Shown: in pieces, positions 24,405-33,275 of the stretch
How positions within the stretch are numbered: position 1 is the first letter of the stretch
Layout of the letters: each line of letters begins with the position of its first letter
Assembly: GCF_003001935.1 (NCBI RefSeq)
Contig: NZ_PVNG01000014.1
Span: forward strand, 186,001 to 250,000
Reading direction: 5' to 3'
DNA length: 64,000 bases
DNA from: Nonomuraea fuscirosea
GTDB taxonomy: Bacteria; Actinomycetota; Actinomycetes; Streptosporangiales; Streptosporangiaceae
Notes under the pieces: model-generated
What the model was told of the DNA's origin: nothing
Seen by the model: only the letters and a program-made list of their open reading frames with translations
Database searches by the model: none
Made by a program: the position numbers and the translations under genes

Positions 24405-26012
24405 ATGCGTCTGGACACGCTGTTCGTCAACGGCCGGTTCACCACCCTGGATCCCGACCGGCCGTACGCCACCCGACTCGGCGTGTTCGGCGGCCGGGTC
24501 GCCGGGCTGGACGACGAGCTCGACGGCGTGGGCGCGGACGTGGTCGTGGACCTGGGCGGGGCGCCGGTGGTGCCGGGGTTCAACGACGCCCACCACCATC
24601 TGAGCCTGCGCGGCCAGCGGATGCGTGAGCTGGACCTGCGGGTGGCCACCCTGGACGAGTTGTACGCGCGGGTGGCCGAGCGGGCCGCCACGCTGCCCGA
24701 GGGCGCATGGGTGCGCGGCGGCGGCTACGACCAGTACAAGCTGGGCGCCCACCCCGACCGTGAGGCCCTGGACCGGGCGGCGGGCGGCCGGCCGGTCTGG
24801 GTCCAGCACACCTCGTGCCACATGGGCGTGGCGAGCACGGCGGCGTTCGCGCTCATGGGGTTCCCCGCGCTGGAGGACGTGCCCGACGTGCCGGGCGGCG
24901 CGGTGAGCCGCGACGAGCGCGGGCTGCCGGACGGGCTGCTGGCCGAGCAGGCCCAGGAGCTGGCCCTGCGGCTGCTGCGGCCCCTGGCGCACGAGGAGTT
25001 CGTCGCGGGCATCGCGCTGGCCTCGCGGGCCGCCGCCGCCGAGGGCCTGACCAGCTTCACCGAGCCGGGCGTCGGTCTGGGCCTGGCGGGCAACGGGCCC
25101 TGGGACATCGCGGACTTCCAGGACGCCGTGCACCGCGGCCTGCTCCTGCAGCGCGCCACGCTCATGCCGGGCTCGGCCAATCTGCACGCCGTGGAGGCCA
25201 GGTTCGGGCTGGATCTGGGCGTACGCACCGGCCTCGGCGACGAGTGGCTGCGGATCGGCCCGGTGAAGCTGTTCTCGGACGGCTCGCTGATCGGCAGGAC
25301 GGCCGCCATGTGCCACGACTACGAGGGCGAGCCGGGCAACCGGGGCTTCCTCCAGGAGGAGGAGACGGCGCTGCGTACGTTCATCCTGCACGCCCACGGC
25401 TCGGGCTGGCAGGTGGCCACGCACGCCATCGGCGACGCGGCCGTGGACGTGGTGCTGGACGCCTACGCCGAGGCCCAGGCGCGGCATCCGCGCCCCGGCG
25501 CGAGACACCGGATCGAGCACTGCGGCCTGACCACCGACGCGCAGGTGGAAAGGATCGCCGAGCTCGGCGTCATCCCGGTCCCGCAGGGCCGGTTCGTGAC
25601 GGAGCTCGGTGACGGGATGCTGGCGGCGCTGGGCCGGGGCCGGATCCGCGGCTGCTACCGGCAGCGCTCGTTCCTGGAGGCGGGGATCGTGCTGCCGGGC
25701 AGCTCCGACTGCCCGGTGGTCGAGGGCGCGCCGCTGCTCGGCATCCACGACCTGGTCAACCAGACGACCGCGGCGGGGGTGCCGTTCAACCCGGACGAGG
25801 CGCTGACCGTGGAGCAGGCGTTGCGGGCGTACACGACAGGGTCGGCGTACGCGGTGCGCGAGGAGGAGCGCAAGGGCACGCTGGGCCGCGGCATGCTGGC
25901 GGACTTCGCGGTGCTCTCCGACGACCTGCTCGCGACCGGACAGGAGCGGATCGGGGACATCGTGGTGATCGCCACGGTCGTGGGCGGCCGGCTGGTGCAC
26001 GACGTCCGGTGA
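24405..26012 (+). CDS. YtcJ-like metal-dependent amidohydrolase
   Basis: 535 residues, Amidohydro_3/YtcJ architecture: an N-terminal beta piece, metal-binding NDAHHHLS near residue 64, GPVKLFSDGSLIGR (Lys/Asp), HAIGDAAVDVVLDAY, RIEHCGL, and the late GSSDCPV Asp. It ends with the beta-sandwich closing sequence RGMLADFAVLSDDLL. It shares architecture with the minus-strand enzyme at 797-2401 but is clearly diverged and lacks the repeated N-terminus. ATG 24405 follows CTGGAGG. The gene stands alone before a strong bidirectional terminator; the substrate is unknown. Confidence 0.9.
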   Translation: MRLDTLFVNGRFTTLDPDRPYATRLGVFGGRVAGLDDELDGVGADVVVDLGGAPVVPGFNDAHHHLSLRGQRMRELDLRVATLDELYARVAERAATLPEGAWVRGGGYDQYKLGAHPDREALDRAAGGRPVWVQHTSCHMGVASTAAFALMGFPALEDVPDVPGGAVSRDERGLPDGLLAEQAQELALRLLRPLAHEEFVAGIALASRAAAAEGLTSFTEPGVGLGLAGNGPWDIADFQDAVHRGLLLQRATLMPGSANLHAVEARFGLDLGVRTGLGDEWLRIGPVKLFSDGSLIGRTAAMCHDYEGEPGNRGFLQEEETALRTFILHAHGSGWQVATHAIGDAAVDVVLDAYAEAQARHPRPGARHRIEHCGLTTDAQVERIAELGVIPVPQGRFVTELGDGMLAALGRGRIRGCYRQRSFLEAGIVLPGSSDCPVVEGAPLLGIHDLVNQTTAAGVPFNPDEALTVEQALRAYTTGSAYAVREEERKGTLGRGMLADFAVLSDDLLATGQERIGDIVVIATVVGGRLVHDVR

Positions 26013-26122
26013 CGGCGGTGGGGCCTGAACCGCCTCGGCGGCGAACCTGGAGGATCCGGGCGAACGGGGCCGGACATCGTCCGGGGCCGCCCGGCGGCCG
26101 TACGCGGAACCGGTGGACGGAC

Positions 26123-26165
26123 GGAAGGCCGCCTTCCCGCGGGCGAAGCGGGGAGGCGGCCTTCC
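26123..26165. terminator. Bidirectional terminator between amidohydrolase and efflux pump genes
   Basis: An 18-bp stem (26123-26140 with 26148-26165, one G-U pair) closes a seven-base loop between two convergent stops. There is no T run, as is common in actinobacteria. Confidence 0.75.
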
Positions 26166-26178
26166 GGGCCCCCATGGT

Positions 26179-27771
26179 CTAGGCGGTGGTGCCGGCGACC
26201 TCCGGCTTCGGCGCCGGCCCCGGCTCCGAGATGTCCAGGCTGTCGCGGAGCTGGGCGGGCTTGAGGAAGATCGCGGCGATGAGCCCGACGACGGCGATGG
26301 CCGCCGAGACGAGGAAGATGTGCCCCGTGGCGTCGCCGTAGGCGGCGCGCACGATCTCCTTGATGGGCTCGGGCAGGGCCGCGATGTTCAGGCTGCCGCC
26401 GGCCGCCGCGGCGTCCCCCGTGACCGGGATGCCCGCCTTGGCCAGGCCCTCGCTGATGTTGGTCGCGACCTGACCGGCCAGGATGGCGCCGAGCACCGAG
26501 ACGCCGACGGTGCCGCCGAGCGAGCGGAAGAAGGTGACCGCGCCGCTGGCCGCGCCGATCTCGCGCAGCGGGACCGTGTTCTGGATGACCAGGACGAGGT
26601 TCTGCATGGACATGCCGACGCCGACGCCCACGAGGAGCATGTACGCCGAGACCAGCACGAGCGGGGTCTCGTGGTCGATCGTGGCCAGACCGGCGAAGCC
26701 CGCCAGCAGGACGATCAGTCCGGCCAGGATGTACGGCTTCGTCCGGCCGCTCTTGGAGACCATCCGGCCGCTGATGGTCGAGGAGAACAGCACGCCGACC
26801 ATCATGGGGATGGTCAGCAGGCCGGCGGTGGTGGGCCCGTACCCGCGGCCGATCTGGAAGTACTGACCGAGGAAGACCGAGCCGCCGAACATGGCCATGC
26901 CGACCGCGAGGCTGGCCAGGATGGCCAGCGCGGGGGTGCGGCGGCTGATGACGTGCAGCGGCACGACCGGCTCCTTGACCACGGACTCGACGAAGACGGC
27001 CGCGACGAGCAGCAGCACGCCGCCGCCCGCCATCACGGCGGTCTGCCAGGAGAGCCAGTCGAAGGAGTTGCCGACGAACGTGACCCAGATGAGCAGGACG
27101 CTGACGCCCGCGGCGATGAGGGTCGCGCCCCAGTAGTCGATGCTCACGTCGGCGCGGCGCACCGTCGGCATGTTCAGCGTCTTGGCCAGCATCGCGAAGG
27201 CGGCGACGGTGAACGGCACGGCGATGAAGAAGCACCAGCGCCAGCCGAGCCAGGAGGTGTCGGCGATGAGGCCGCCGAGCAGCGGACCGCCGACCGTGGC
27301 CACGGCCATGACGGCGCCGAGGTAGCCGTTGTACCGGCCGCGCTCCTTCGGCGGGATCATGGCGGCGATCACGACCTGCGTGAGGATCTGCAGCGCGCCC
27401 ATGCCCAGGCCCTGGATCGCCCGAAAGGCGATGAGCTGGCCGGTGTTCTGGGCGAAGCCGCAGGCCAGCGAGCTGACCATGAAGATGACGATGGCGATCT
27501 GGAGCAGCAGCTTCTTGTTGAACAGGTCGGCGAGCTTGCCCCAGATGGGCGTCGAGGCGGTCGAGGCCAGCAGGGATGCGGTGACGACCCAGGTGTACTG
27601 CGACTGGCTGCCCTCAAGGGCGCCGATGATCTGCGGCAGCGCGACCGAGACGATGGTGGCGCTGATCATGGCGACGAACAGGACGAGGAGCAGGCCGCTG
27701 AGGGCTTCGAGGATCTGGCGGTGGGTCATCGGCTCCGCCGCCGCGGACGGCGCTGCCGGCTGGGCACTCAC
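26179..27771 (-). CDS. DHA2-type MFS drug exporter
   Basis: 530 residues from GTG 27771, six bases after GGAGG. Fourteen hydrophobic segments fit the DHA2 group of proton-coupled exporters. Motif elements: motif A GKLADLFNKK after TM2, RAIQGLGMGAL (motif B), GPLLGGLIADTSWLGWRWCF (motif C and the DHA2 WRW), and VTFFRSLGGTVGVSVLGAIL near the C-terminus. It would expel hydrophobic drugs or cations across the inner membrane. The divergent TetR gene 109 bases away is the likely repressor, with a palindrome in between. Confidence 0.93.
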   Translation of the reverse strand: MSAQPAAPSAAAEPMTHRQILEALSGLLLVLFVAMISATIVSVALPQIIGALEGSQSQYTWVVTASLLASTASTPIWGKLADLFNKKLLLQIAIVIFMVSSLACGFAQNTGQLIAFRAIQGLGMGALQILTQVVIAAMIPPKERGRYNGYLGAVMAVATVGGPLLGGLIADTSWLGWRWCFFIAVPFTVAAFAMLAKTLNMPTVRRADVSIDYWGATLIAAGVSVLLIWVTFVGNSFDWLSWQTAVMAGGGVLLLVAAVFVESVVKEPVVPLHVISRRTPALAILASLAVGMAMFGGSVFLGQYFQIGRGYGPTTAGLLTIPMMVGVLFSSTISGRMVSKSGRTKPYILAGLIVLLAGFAGLATIDHETPLVLVSAYMLLVGVGVGMSMQNLVLVIQNTVPLREIGAASGAVTFFRSLGGTVGVSVLGAILAGQVATNISEGLAKAGIPVTGDAAAAGGSLNIAALPEPIKEIVRAAYGDATGHIFLVSAAIAVVGLIAAIFLKPAQLRDSLDISEPGPAPKPEVAGTTA

Positions 27772-27816
27772 ACGCAACCTCCGATCAAGGGGAAAGGGAT
27801 GCAACCTGGACACCTT

Positions 27817-27828
27817 ACATGCTCATGT
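27817..27828. promoter_or_regulatory. Palindromic operator candidate between efflux pump and tetR
   Basis: ACATGCTCATGT is a perfect 12-bp palindrome. Its core ATGAGCATG recurs, in opposite orientation, at the tetR start codon (27881-27889), and TTGAGCAT lies at 27843, so three related half-sites flank both promoters. Confidence 0.5.
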
Positions 27829-27842
27829 GGCAACTTTGCGCA

Positions 27843-27870
27843 TTGAGCATTTATTCCCCTTGGGTAAGCT
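27843..27870 (+). promoter_or_regulatory. tetR promoter
   Basis: TTGAGC (27843-27848), 16 bases, TAAGCT (27865-27870), then ATG at 27881. The start of transcription would fall only a few bases before the ATG, giving a near-leaderless mRNA; no SD is present. Confidence 0.5.
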
Positions 27871-27880
27871 TGGACACATC

Positions 27881-28462
27881 ATGAGCATGACAGGGCTGCG
27901 CGAGCGCAAGAAGGCCGAGACGAGGCAGGCGGTGCACGAGGCCGCGCTGCGGCTCACCGTCGAGCACGGCCTGGAGAACGTCACCGTCGAGGCCATCGCC
28001 GACGCCGCCAACATCTCCCGCCGTACGTTCTCGAACTACTTCGACGGCAAGGAGGACGCGCTGCTGTACGGCGAGTCGCAACGCCTCGGCACACTCGTCC
28101 GGCGGGTACGCGAGCAGCCGCCCGACCGGTCCGCCTGGCGGGCGCTGCGCGGCGCGCTGGACAGCCTGCACGAGGAGAGTGACGTCGCCGACCGCGCGCA
28201 GCACGTGCGCGCCCGGCTGGCCATGAATCACCCCTCCTTGATGGCCCGGCAGCTGGCCTACCGGGTCCGGCTGGAGCAGGAGCTCAGCGCGGCGGTGGCC
28301 GGGCGGGAGCAGGCCGGCGACGCGGGCCCCGAGCTGCTCACCGCCGCGTTCCTGACCGCGCTGCGGGTCGCCGCCCAGTGGTGGTGCGCCGAGCAGGAGA
28401 CCCGGTCGTTGCACCAGCTGAGCGTCCTGGCCCTCGACCAGATCGCCCGGCCGTTCACCTGA
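27881..28462 (+). CDS. TetR-family repressor of the divergent MFS pump
   Basis: 193 residues. N-terminal helix-turn-helix RQAVHEAALRLTVEHGLENV then VEAIADAANISRRTFSNYF is typical TetR. The C-terminal helical ligand domain (ARLAMNHPSLMARQLAYRVR, RVAAQWWCAEQETRSLHQLS) resembles TetR_17/MftR-like regulators. It would bind the palindrome in the shared 109-base gap and release it on drug binding. ATG 27881 is used; ATG 27887 is a close alternative. Confidence 0.9.
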   Translation: MSMTGLRERKKAETRQAVHEAALRLTVEHGLENVTVEAIADAANISRRTFSNYFDGKEDALLYGESQRLGTLVRRVREQPPDRSAWRALRGALDSLHEESDVADRAQHVRARLAMNHPSLMARQLAYRVRLEQELSAAVAGREQAGDAGPELLTAAFLTALRVAAQWWCAEQETRSLHQLSVLALDQIARPFT

Positions 28463-28581
28463 CCGCGGCGGGCCGACTTGAGCGGAGCCCGGTGCGCCGC
28501 CGTGCCGTATGGATCGTGGGAACGCTTCTGGGACACACTGAGCAGACCGGTCGTACGCCACTCCTCACCGCTGGAGCGTCC

Positions 28582-29364
28582 ATGAACCTGGAACCGATCC
28601 CCACCGACCAGCTCGCCTTCCGGATGCCGCCCACCTTCGACGACGTGGCGGACGAGCGGCGTCACCGGCAGGAACGTCTGGTGGCGGCGCTGCGCCTGTT
28701 CGGCAGGTTCGGCTTCGAGGAGGGCGTCGCCGGGCACATCACCGCCCGCGACCCCGAGCACCTGGACCACTTCTGGGTCAACCCGTTCGGCATGAGCTTC
28801 AAGCACATCAGGGTCAGTGACCTGATCCTGGTCAACCACCAGGGGCAGGTGGTGCACGGCGGCCACCACGTCAACCAGGCCGCGTTCGCGATCCACTCGA
28901 TGGTGCACCAGGCCCGTCCCGACGCGGTCGCCGCCGCCCACTCCCACTCCGTGCACGGCAAGGCGCTGTCGTCCCTCGGCGTCCTGCTCGAACCGCTCAC
29001 CCAGGACGCCTGCGCCTTCTACGAGGACCACGGGCTGTTCGACGACTACACCGGCGTGGTGCTGGACGTCGAGGAGGGCCGCCGGATCGCCCGGGCGCTC
29101 GGCTCGCACAAGGCCGTCATCCTGCGCAACCACGGCCTGTTGACCGTGGGCGGCTCGGTGGACGCGGCGGCCTGGTGGTTCATCACCATGGAACGCTCGT
29201 GCCAGGCGCAGCTGCTGGCCAAGGCGGCCGGGCCGACGGTCTCCATCGAGCACGAGCAGGCCAAGCTGACGCACGGGCAGATCGGCGGCGACTTCGCCGG
29301 CTGGCTCAACTTCCAGCCGCTGTACGACCAGATCGTCCGCTCCGACCCGGACCTGTTCGACTGA
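28582..29364 (+). CDS. Class II aldolase/adducin family protein
   Basis: 260 residues from ATG 28582 (GGAG upstream). Zn-dependent aldolase fold: GVAGHITARDPEHLDHFWVN, substrate-binding PFGMSF, metal-binding AAAHSHSVHGKAL (His-x-His), and third His in ILRNHGLLTVG. Members act as sugar-phosphate aldolases or as decarboxylase-like enzymes on ketoacids; nothing here specifies the substrate. It is followed by a tandem-repeat array and a convergent gene. Confidence 0.9.
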   Translation: MNLEPIPTDQLAFRMPPTFDDVADERRHRQERLVAALRLFGRFGFEEGVAGHITARDPEHLDHFWVNPFGMSFKHIRVSDLILVNHQGQVVHGGHHVNQAAFAIHSMVHQARPDAVAAAHSHSVHGKALSSLGVLLEPLTQDACAFYEDHGLFDDYTGVVLDVEEGRRIARALGSHKAVILRNHGLLTVGGSVDAAAWWFITMERSCQAQLLAKAAGPTVSIEHEQAKLTHGQIGGDFAGWLNFQPLYDQIVRSDPDLFD

Positions 29365-29402
29365 CCAGAGCTGGTCGATCGGCGGGGGTCTGTTCGGGCT
29401 GA

Positions 29403-29528
29403 CAGGGCCTGTCCGACCGGCAGGGCCTGTCCGACCGGCAGGGCCTGTCCGACCGGCAGGGCCTGTCCGACCGGCAGGGCCTGCTCGACTGACAGGGCCT
29501 GCTTGCCCGGCAGGGCGTGACCGTCCTG
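29403..29528. repeat. 18-bp tandem repeat array (7 units)
   Basis: Four identical units CAGGGCCTGTCCGACCGG (29403-29474) are followed by three decayed units (29475-29528). It lies between convergent stops, has no spacers and is not in a credible reading frame. The last units merge into a hairpin. Confidence 0.9.
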
Positions 29529-29533
29529 CCGGG
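29506..29533. terminator. Hairpin at the end of the 18-bp array
   Basis: CCCGGCAGG (29506-29514) pairs perfectly with CCTGCCGGG (29525-29533) around a 10-base loop, four bases from the FG-GAP gene stop. Likely bidirectional terminator. Confidence 0.6.
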
Positions 29534-29536
29534 TGG

Positions 29537-30838
29537 CTAGCGGGCCGGCAGGGTGGTCAGGGTCTTCCTGCCGTCCGTCACGATGATACGGAAGTCGTCC
29601 ACGCCGGAGGCCAGGGCGAGCTCGTCGTCCCCGTCGCCGTCGTAGTCGCCCGCCGCCAGCGGCCTGGACCCGGCCGCCGCGGCGAGCCGCCCGCCCGCGC
29701 GCAGGCCGCCCGCCGCGCCCCAGAAGGTCAGGATCGGCCGGGACCCGCCGCCGAAGGCGAGGTCGTCGCGGCCGTCGCCGTCGAAGTCGCCCGACACCGC
29801 CCGGCCCGCGGTGCCCTTGAACGTGCCGGTGCGCCCGCCGCCGTAGTAGACGGTCAGGGTCTGATCGACCGAGGGCGCCTCGCTCTCGTAGCCGGGCTCG
29901 TCGTTGCGGCTGCCGTCGTCGCCGACGGCCACGTCTCTGGAACCGTCGCCGTCGAAGTCGCCGAACGCCGCCGACATCCCCTTGTTGAGCTTGCGCCCCT
30001 GCTTGGCGGGCCCGCCACGGCCGGGGGTGAGCAGCCAGCCGGAGGTCTGCTCCCCGTCGTCGCCCTCGTACACGAGCAGGGCCGTGGCGTGACCGGGGCC
30101 GATCCGGTCCACGCTCATCCGCCAGAACTCCGAGCCGGTCGGGGACGGCTGGACGCTCCGCCTGCGCGGGGCGCCGTCGCGGGCGAAGGGCCCGTACAGG
30201 ACGGCCAGGTTCGTGTCGGAGGCGCCGTGCGCCGGCGGGCTGGACATGGCCACGTCGGCGGCGCCGTCGCCGTCGAAGTCACCGGCGACGGCGCGGTAGT
30301 TGCCCACGTCGCCGGCCACGGGGAGCGGCACCGGGGTCGGCGTCGCCGTGGCCGCGATGCCGCGCGGGCCGCCCCAGAAGATGTGCGGGCCCATCCGGTG
30401 CTCGCCGCCGCCCGGCCGGCCGTACGCGAGGACGTCGCCGAAGCCGTCGCCGTCGAGGTCGGCCCTGATGCCGTCGTCGATCAGCCAGGGGTCGAACGTC
30501 TCGGACGTGATGAGCGTGCGCCTGCGGGGGTCGAGGCCCTGGGGCGAGCCGTGGACGATGGACAGGTAGCGCCGGTCCTCGCGCGGCAGATCGACCTGGA
30601 CGACCAGGTCGGAGCGGCCGTCACCGTCGATGTCGTCGGCGCGCCGCGCACCCGGTGCGGTGGGCGGCGCATCCGGCGTGGTGGGCGGCGCATCCGCGGA
30701 GACGGGCGGCGCGGACGTCGCCGGGGTGGAGGTGGCGGGCGCCGGAGTGGCCGGCGGGCGCGGCGTCGTCCCGGGGCCGCACGCGGTGACCAGCAGGGCC
30801 AGCACCGGCCAGATCATCACCTTACGCGGCACGACCAC
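29537..30838 (-). CDS. FG-GAP/VCBS-repeat lipoprotein
   Basis: 433 residues from GTG 30838. Short signal peptide with lipobox LVTAC (Cys20), then a Pro/Thr/Ala-rich linker with repeated ASPATP- and DAPPTT-like units to about residue 65. The rest is a beta-propeller built from FG-GAP blades, each with a calcium loop: DIDGDGRSD, DLDGDGFGD, DFDGDGAAD, DFDGDGSRD, DFDGDGRDD, DYDGDGDDE. Such secreted propellers bind ligands or surfaces; no catalytic residues are evident. It stands alone with a convergent neighbour. Confidence 0.88.
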   Translation of the reverse strand: MVVPRKVMIWPVLALLVTACGPGTTPRPPATPAPATSTPATSAPPVSADAPPTTPDAPPTAPGARRADDIDGDGRSDLVVQVDLPREDRRYLSIVHGSPQGLDPRRRTLITSETFDPWLIDDGIRADLDGDGFGDVLAYGRPGGGEHRMGPHIFWGGPRGIAATATPTPVPLPVAGDVGNYRAVAGDFDGDGAADVAMSSPPAHGASDTNLAVLYGPFARDGAPRRRSVQPSPTGSEFWRMSVDRIGPGHATALLVYEGDDGEQTSGWLLTPGRGGPAKQGRKLNKGMSAAFGDFDGDGSRDVAVGDDGSRNDEPGYESEAPSVDQTLTVYYGGGRTGTFKGTAGRAVSGDFDGDGRDDLAFGGGSRPILTFWGAAGGLRAGGRLAAAAGSRPLAAGDYDGDGDDELALASGVDDFRIIVTDGRKTLTTLPAR

Positions 30839-30909
30839 AGCCTAGCCGCCGTCCCGCCGCCGCGCCCTGCGCACGCGGCACGCCGCGACCCCGCCCAGGC
30901 GCGCCCGTT

Positions 30910-30996
30910 CACGAAACGCCGGAGCGCCGCCCCGCCTGCACGAAAGGCCGGAGCGCCGCCCCGCCCGCACGAAACGCCGGAGCGCCGCCGCGCCTC
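30910..30996. repeat. 29-bp tandem repeat (3 units)
   Basis: Units start at 30910, 30939 and 30968, each CACGAAA(C/G)GCCGGAGCGCC followed by GCCCCGCC or a variant. They lie in the 186-base gap upstream of the FG-GAP gene and downstream of the CHRD gene, with no spacer sequences, so this is not CRISPR. Confidence 0.85.
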
Positions 30997-31024
30997 GTTC
31001 ACCCGCACGCGGCGGAGCCGCGGG

Positions 31025-31924
31025 TCACCAGTCGCCGCGGTAGAGCTGGCCGCGGATCGCGCCGCCGGGGAACGCGGCGGTGTGCAGGTTCACGTACCAG
31101 TTCTTCGGGTTGTTCCAGATGCGGCGCGAGGTCGCGCGGTCGGCCTTCACGCTGCCGGCCACACCGTTGACGCTGGGGGGCAGGCCCTTGTCGGCCGCGA
31201 AGAAGGGCACCACCACGGGCCCGTTCTTGCCCTTGGGGGCGCGGTGGATGTGCGCCCCGACCGGCGCGCCGATCCGCTTCCAGGCGGAGGCGAACCACAC
31301 CCGGTCGCCTTCCGGCTGCACCAGCCATCCGGCGCGGCCGTTGTGGTCGCCGACCTTCATGCCGGGCGCGGGCACCTCCTGCCGGCCGTTGGCCTGCGTG
31401 GTGAGCGTCTTGCCGAAGCCGTGCGACAGCACCGACTCCAGCTCGACCGGGCGGATCCGGTACAGCTGGCCGCGTACGGCCCCACCGCCGAAGTCGGCGT
31501 TGTGCAGGTTGGCGTACCAGTTGCGCGGGTTGGTGAGGATGCGGCGCAGCAGGTGGCCGTCCTTGACCAGGACCGTGCCCTTGACGGCGTGCAGGGAGGC
31601 GGGCAGTGCCTGGCCGATGAACGGGATCCTGACGTCGCCGTTCTCACCGGCCCGGCCTCGGTGGATGTGGAAGCCGCTGGGCGCGTTCACCTTGCTCCAG
31701 CGGACGGCGTAGTCGACCCGGTTGCCGTGGATCCGGAACACGGCGAGGGCGCCGCCGTCCGGGTCGCCGACCTTGGTCCCCTGGGCGGGCACCTCGTTGT
31801 CGCCGTCGAGCGAGGCGGCCAGGTAGATGGGGGTGACGGCCTGCGCGGACACGGGGCTGAGCGCGGTCGCGATCAGTGCCGTGGCGGCGGTCAGGCCGGT
31901 AAGGACGAGGGTGCGCTTGGTCAT
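31025..31924 (-). CDS. Secreted protein with two CHRD domains
   Basis: 299 residues from ATG 31924 (GAAAGGG upstream). A Sec signal peptide (TKRTLVLTGLTAATALIATA, cleavage after SAQA) is followed by two tandem CHRD (chordin-type) domains of about 130 residues. Each has an N-terminal EVPA element (NEVPAQGTKVGDPDG and QEVPAPGMKVGDHNG), a central FHIHRG/AHIHRA His pair, and a closing NWYANLHNADFGGGAVRGQL or NWYVNLHTAAFPGGAIRGQL. The domain pair looks like an internal duplication. Function of bacterial CHRD proteins is poorly known; extracellular binding is likely. An upstream GTG-ATG extension is not needed. Confidence 0.88.
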   Translation of the reverse strand: MTKRTLVLTGLTAATALIATALSPVSAQAVTPIYLAASLDGDNEVPAQGTKVGDPDGGALAVFRIHGNRVDYAVRWSKVNAPSGFHIHRGRAGENGDVRIPFIGQALPASLHAVKGTVLVKDGHLLRRILTNPRNWYANLHNADFGGGAVRGQLYRIRPVELESVLSHGFGKTLTTQANGRQEVPAPGMKVGDHNGRAGWLVQPEGDRVWFASAWKRIGAPVGAHIHRAPKGKNGPVVVPFFAADKGLPPSVNGVAGSVKADRATSRRIWNNPKNWYVNLHTAAFPGGAIRGQLYRGDW

Positions 31925-32068
31925 GGTTACCCTTTCGGTGCTCTCTGGGCCTGGTACGGCTGCCTGGCTCGCCGGGTTCAACCACCCCCTGTGACCGGGG
32001 CGGCTTCCCGGAGCGCCGGAAGGGCGGGGCAGGGCTAGGCGGCGCCGCGGCGGGCAGGGACCTCAGGT

Positions 32069-32212
32069 ATGAACGTCCCGCTCGTGCTGGCCGTCGTCGC
32101 GCTGTTCGCCGGCGTCGTCGTGGCCCTCAGTCAGAAGGCGTGGCCGGTGGCCCTGCTGTGCGCCGCCCTGATCCTGGCCGCCCTGTCGGACGCCGGGGTG
32201 ATCGCCGGCTGA
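32069..32212 (+). CDS. Small two-helix membrane protein
   Basis: 47 residues: MNVPLVLAVVALFAGVVVAL, a short SQKAWP loop, then ALLCAALILAALSDAGVIAG. Two transmembrane helices fill almost the whole protein. CTCAGGT precedes ATG 32069. I recognise the style of small actinobacterial membrane proteins but not a named family. It is separated from the iron importer by 215 bases and is too short to be found by length alone. Confidence 0.6.
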   Translation: MNVPLVLAVVALFAGVVVALSQKAWPVALLCAALILAALSDAGVIAG

Positions 32213-32403
32213 GGCGCGTCGGTCATCCATGGTTTGCGCAGGTTGACCATTTCTCGCACCGGAGCGTTCGTATGCGGGTGGTTCCTGGCTCAGTCGTCGC
32301 CGCCTTGGTCGCCGGACCCCGTTCCATCGCCGCCACCGCGCCGATCCACGGGTACTTCGTGGACGAGCGAGCATTGATCGGGACCCCGGCATGGCGGATT
32401 TGG

Positions 32404-32422
32404 CAAGGGTAGCCTAACCTTA
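32404..32422. promoter_or_regulatory. DtxR/IdeR/DmdR-type iron box before the siderophore importer
   Basis: The minus-strand 19-mer TAAGGTTAGGCTACCCTTG agrees with the iron-box consensus TWAGGTWAGSCTWACCTWA at 17 of 19 positions. It overlaps a -10-like TAACCT (32415-32420) that ends seven bases before ATG 32428, so iron-loaded regulator would block transcription. The importer mRNA is probably leaderless (no SD). Confidence 0.8.
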
Positions 32423-32427
32423 GCTCC

Positions 32428-33264
32428 ATGACCGAGGAGATCTCTCTCCGCGGCGCGGAGCTATCCCTCAGTTACCACGGCACCACCGTGGTCGAGGACG
32501 GTCGCATCACCTTGCGGCCCGGCCACGTGACCGCCCTGGTGGGCCCGAACGGCAGCGGCAAGTCCACGCTGCTGCGCGCGCTCGCCCGACTGCACCGCCC
32601 CGACGGCGGCACCGTGACGCTGGCCGACGGCACGAGCGCGCTCGGTCTCTCGGCCCGTGACTTCGCCCGGCGGGTGACGCTGCTTGCGCAGAGCCGTCCC
32701 ACGCCGGGCGGCGTCCAGGTGCGCGACGTCGTCGGGTACGGGCGCCACCCGTACCGGCGCCGCTGGAAGGCCGGTGACCCCGACGGCGCCGCCGCCGTCG
32801 CCAGGGCGATGGAGCTGACCGGCGTCACCACCATGGCGGAGCGGCCCGTGGACGAGCTGTCGGGAGGCGAGCTGCAGCGCGTGTGGCTGGCCACCTGCCT
32901 GGCCCAGGACACCGGCGTCCTGCTGCTCGACGAGCCCACCACGTTCCTCGACCTGCGTTACCAGGTGGAGCTGCTCGAACTGATCCGCGACCTGGCCGAC
33001 GAGCACGGCGTGGCGATCGGCGTCGTCCTGCACGACCTCAACCAGGCCGCCGAGATCGCCGACCACGTCGTCCTGCTGCACCAGGGGCGCGTCCGCGCGG
33101 ACGGGCCGCCCGCCCTGGTCCTCACCGAGGACCTGCTCACCGCCGCGTACGGCATCCGCATCGAGGTCAGCGCCGACCCGATCACCGGAACCGTCATCAC
33201 CCGGCCGATCGGCCGGCACAACACCAGCGGACGCCAGGACGCCGGCGTCTCCGCCACGACATGA
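32428..33264 (+). CDS. Iron-siderophore ABC transporter ATP-binding protein
   Basis: 278-residue FecE/FepC-type ATPase. Walker A GPNGSGKST, family element QSRPTPGGVQVRDVVGYGRH, PYRRRW, signature LSGGELQRVWLATCLAQ, Walker B LLLDEPTTFLDLRYQ, H-loop VLHDLNQAAEIADHVVLL. It energises import of ferric siderophore complexes. It lies directly behind an iron box and 11 bases before the binding-protein start. An in-frame ATG for the next gene at 33261 overlaps its stop. Confidence 0.93.
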   Translation: MTEEISLRGAELSLSYHGTTVVEDGRITLRPGHVTALVGPNGSGKSTLLRALARLHRPDGGTVTLADGTSALGLSARDFARRVTLLAQSRPTPGGVQVRDVVGYGRHPYRRRWKAGDPDGAAAVARAMELTGVTTMAERPVDELSGGELQRVWLATCLAQDTGVLLLDEPTTFLDLRYQVELLELIRDLADEHGVAIGVVLHDLNQAAEIADHVVLLHQGRVRADGPPALVLTEDLLTAAYGIRIEVSADPITGTVITRPIGRHNTSGRQDAGVSATT

Positions 33265-33275
33265 CAGGAAGCACC

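Noticed and set aside
29403-29528. Possible CRISPR array
   Set aside because: Units are directly adjacent with no spacers, and no cas gene is in the window.
32272-32412. 46-codon ORF before the siderophore importer (MRVVPGSVVAALVAG...)
   Set aside because: No SD, no recognised family, and its end lies inside the iron box and promoter.
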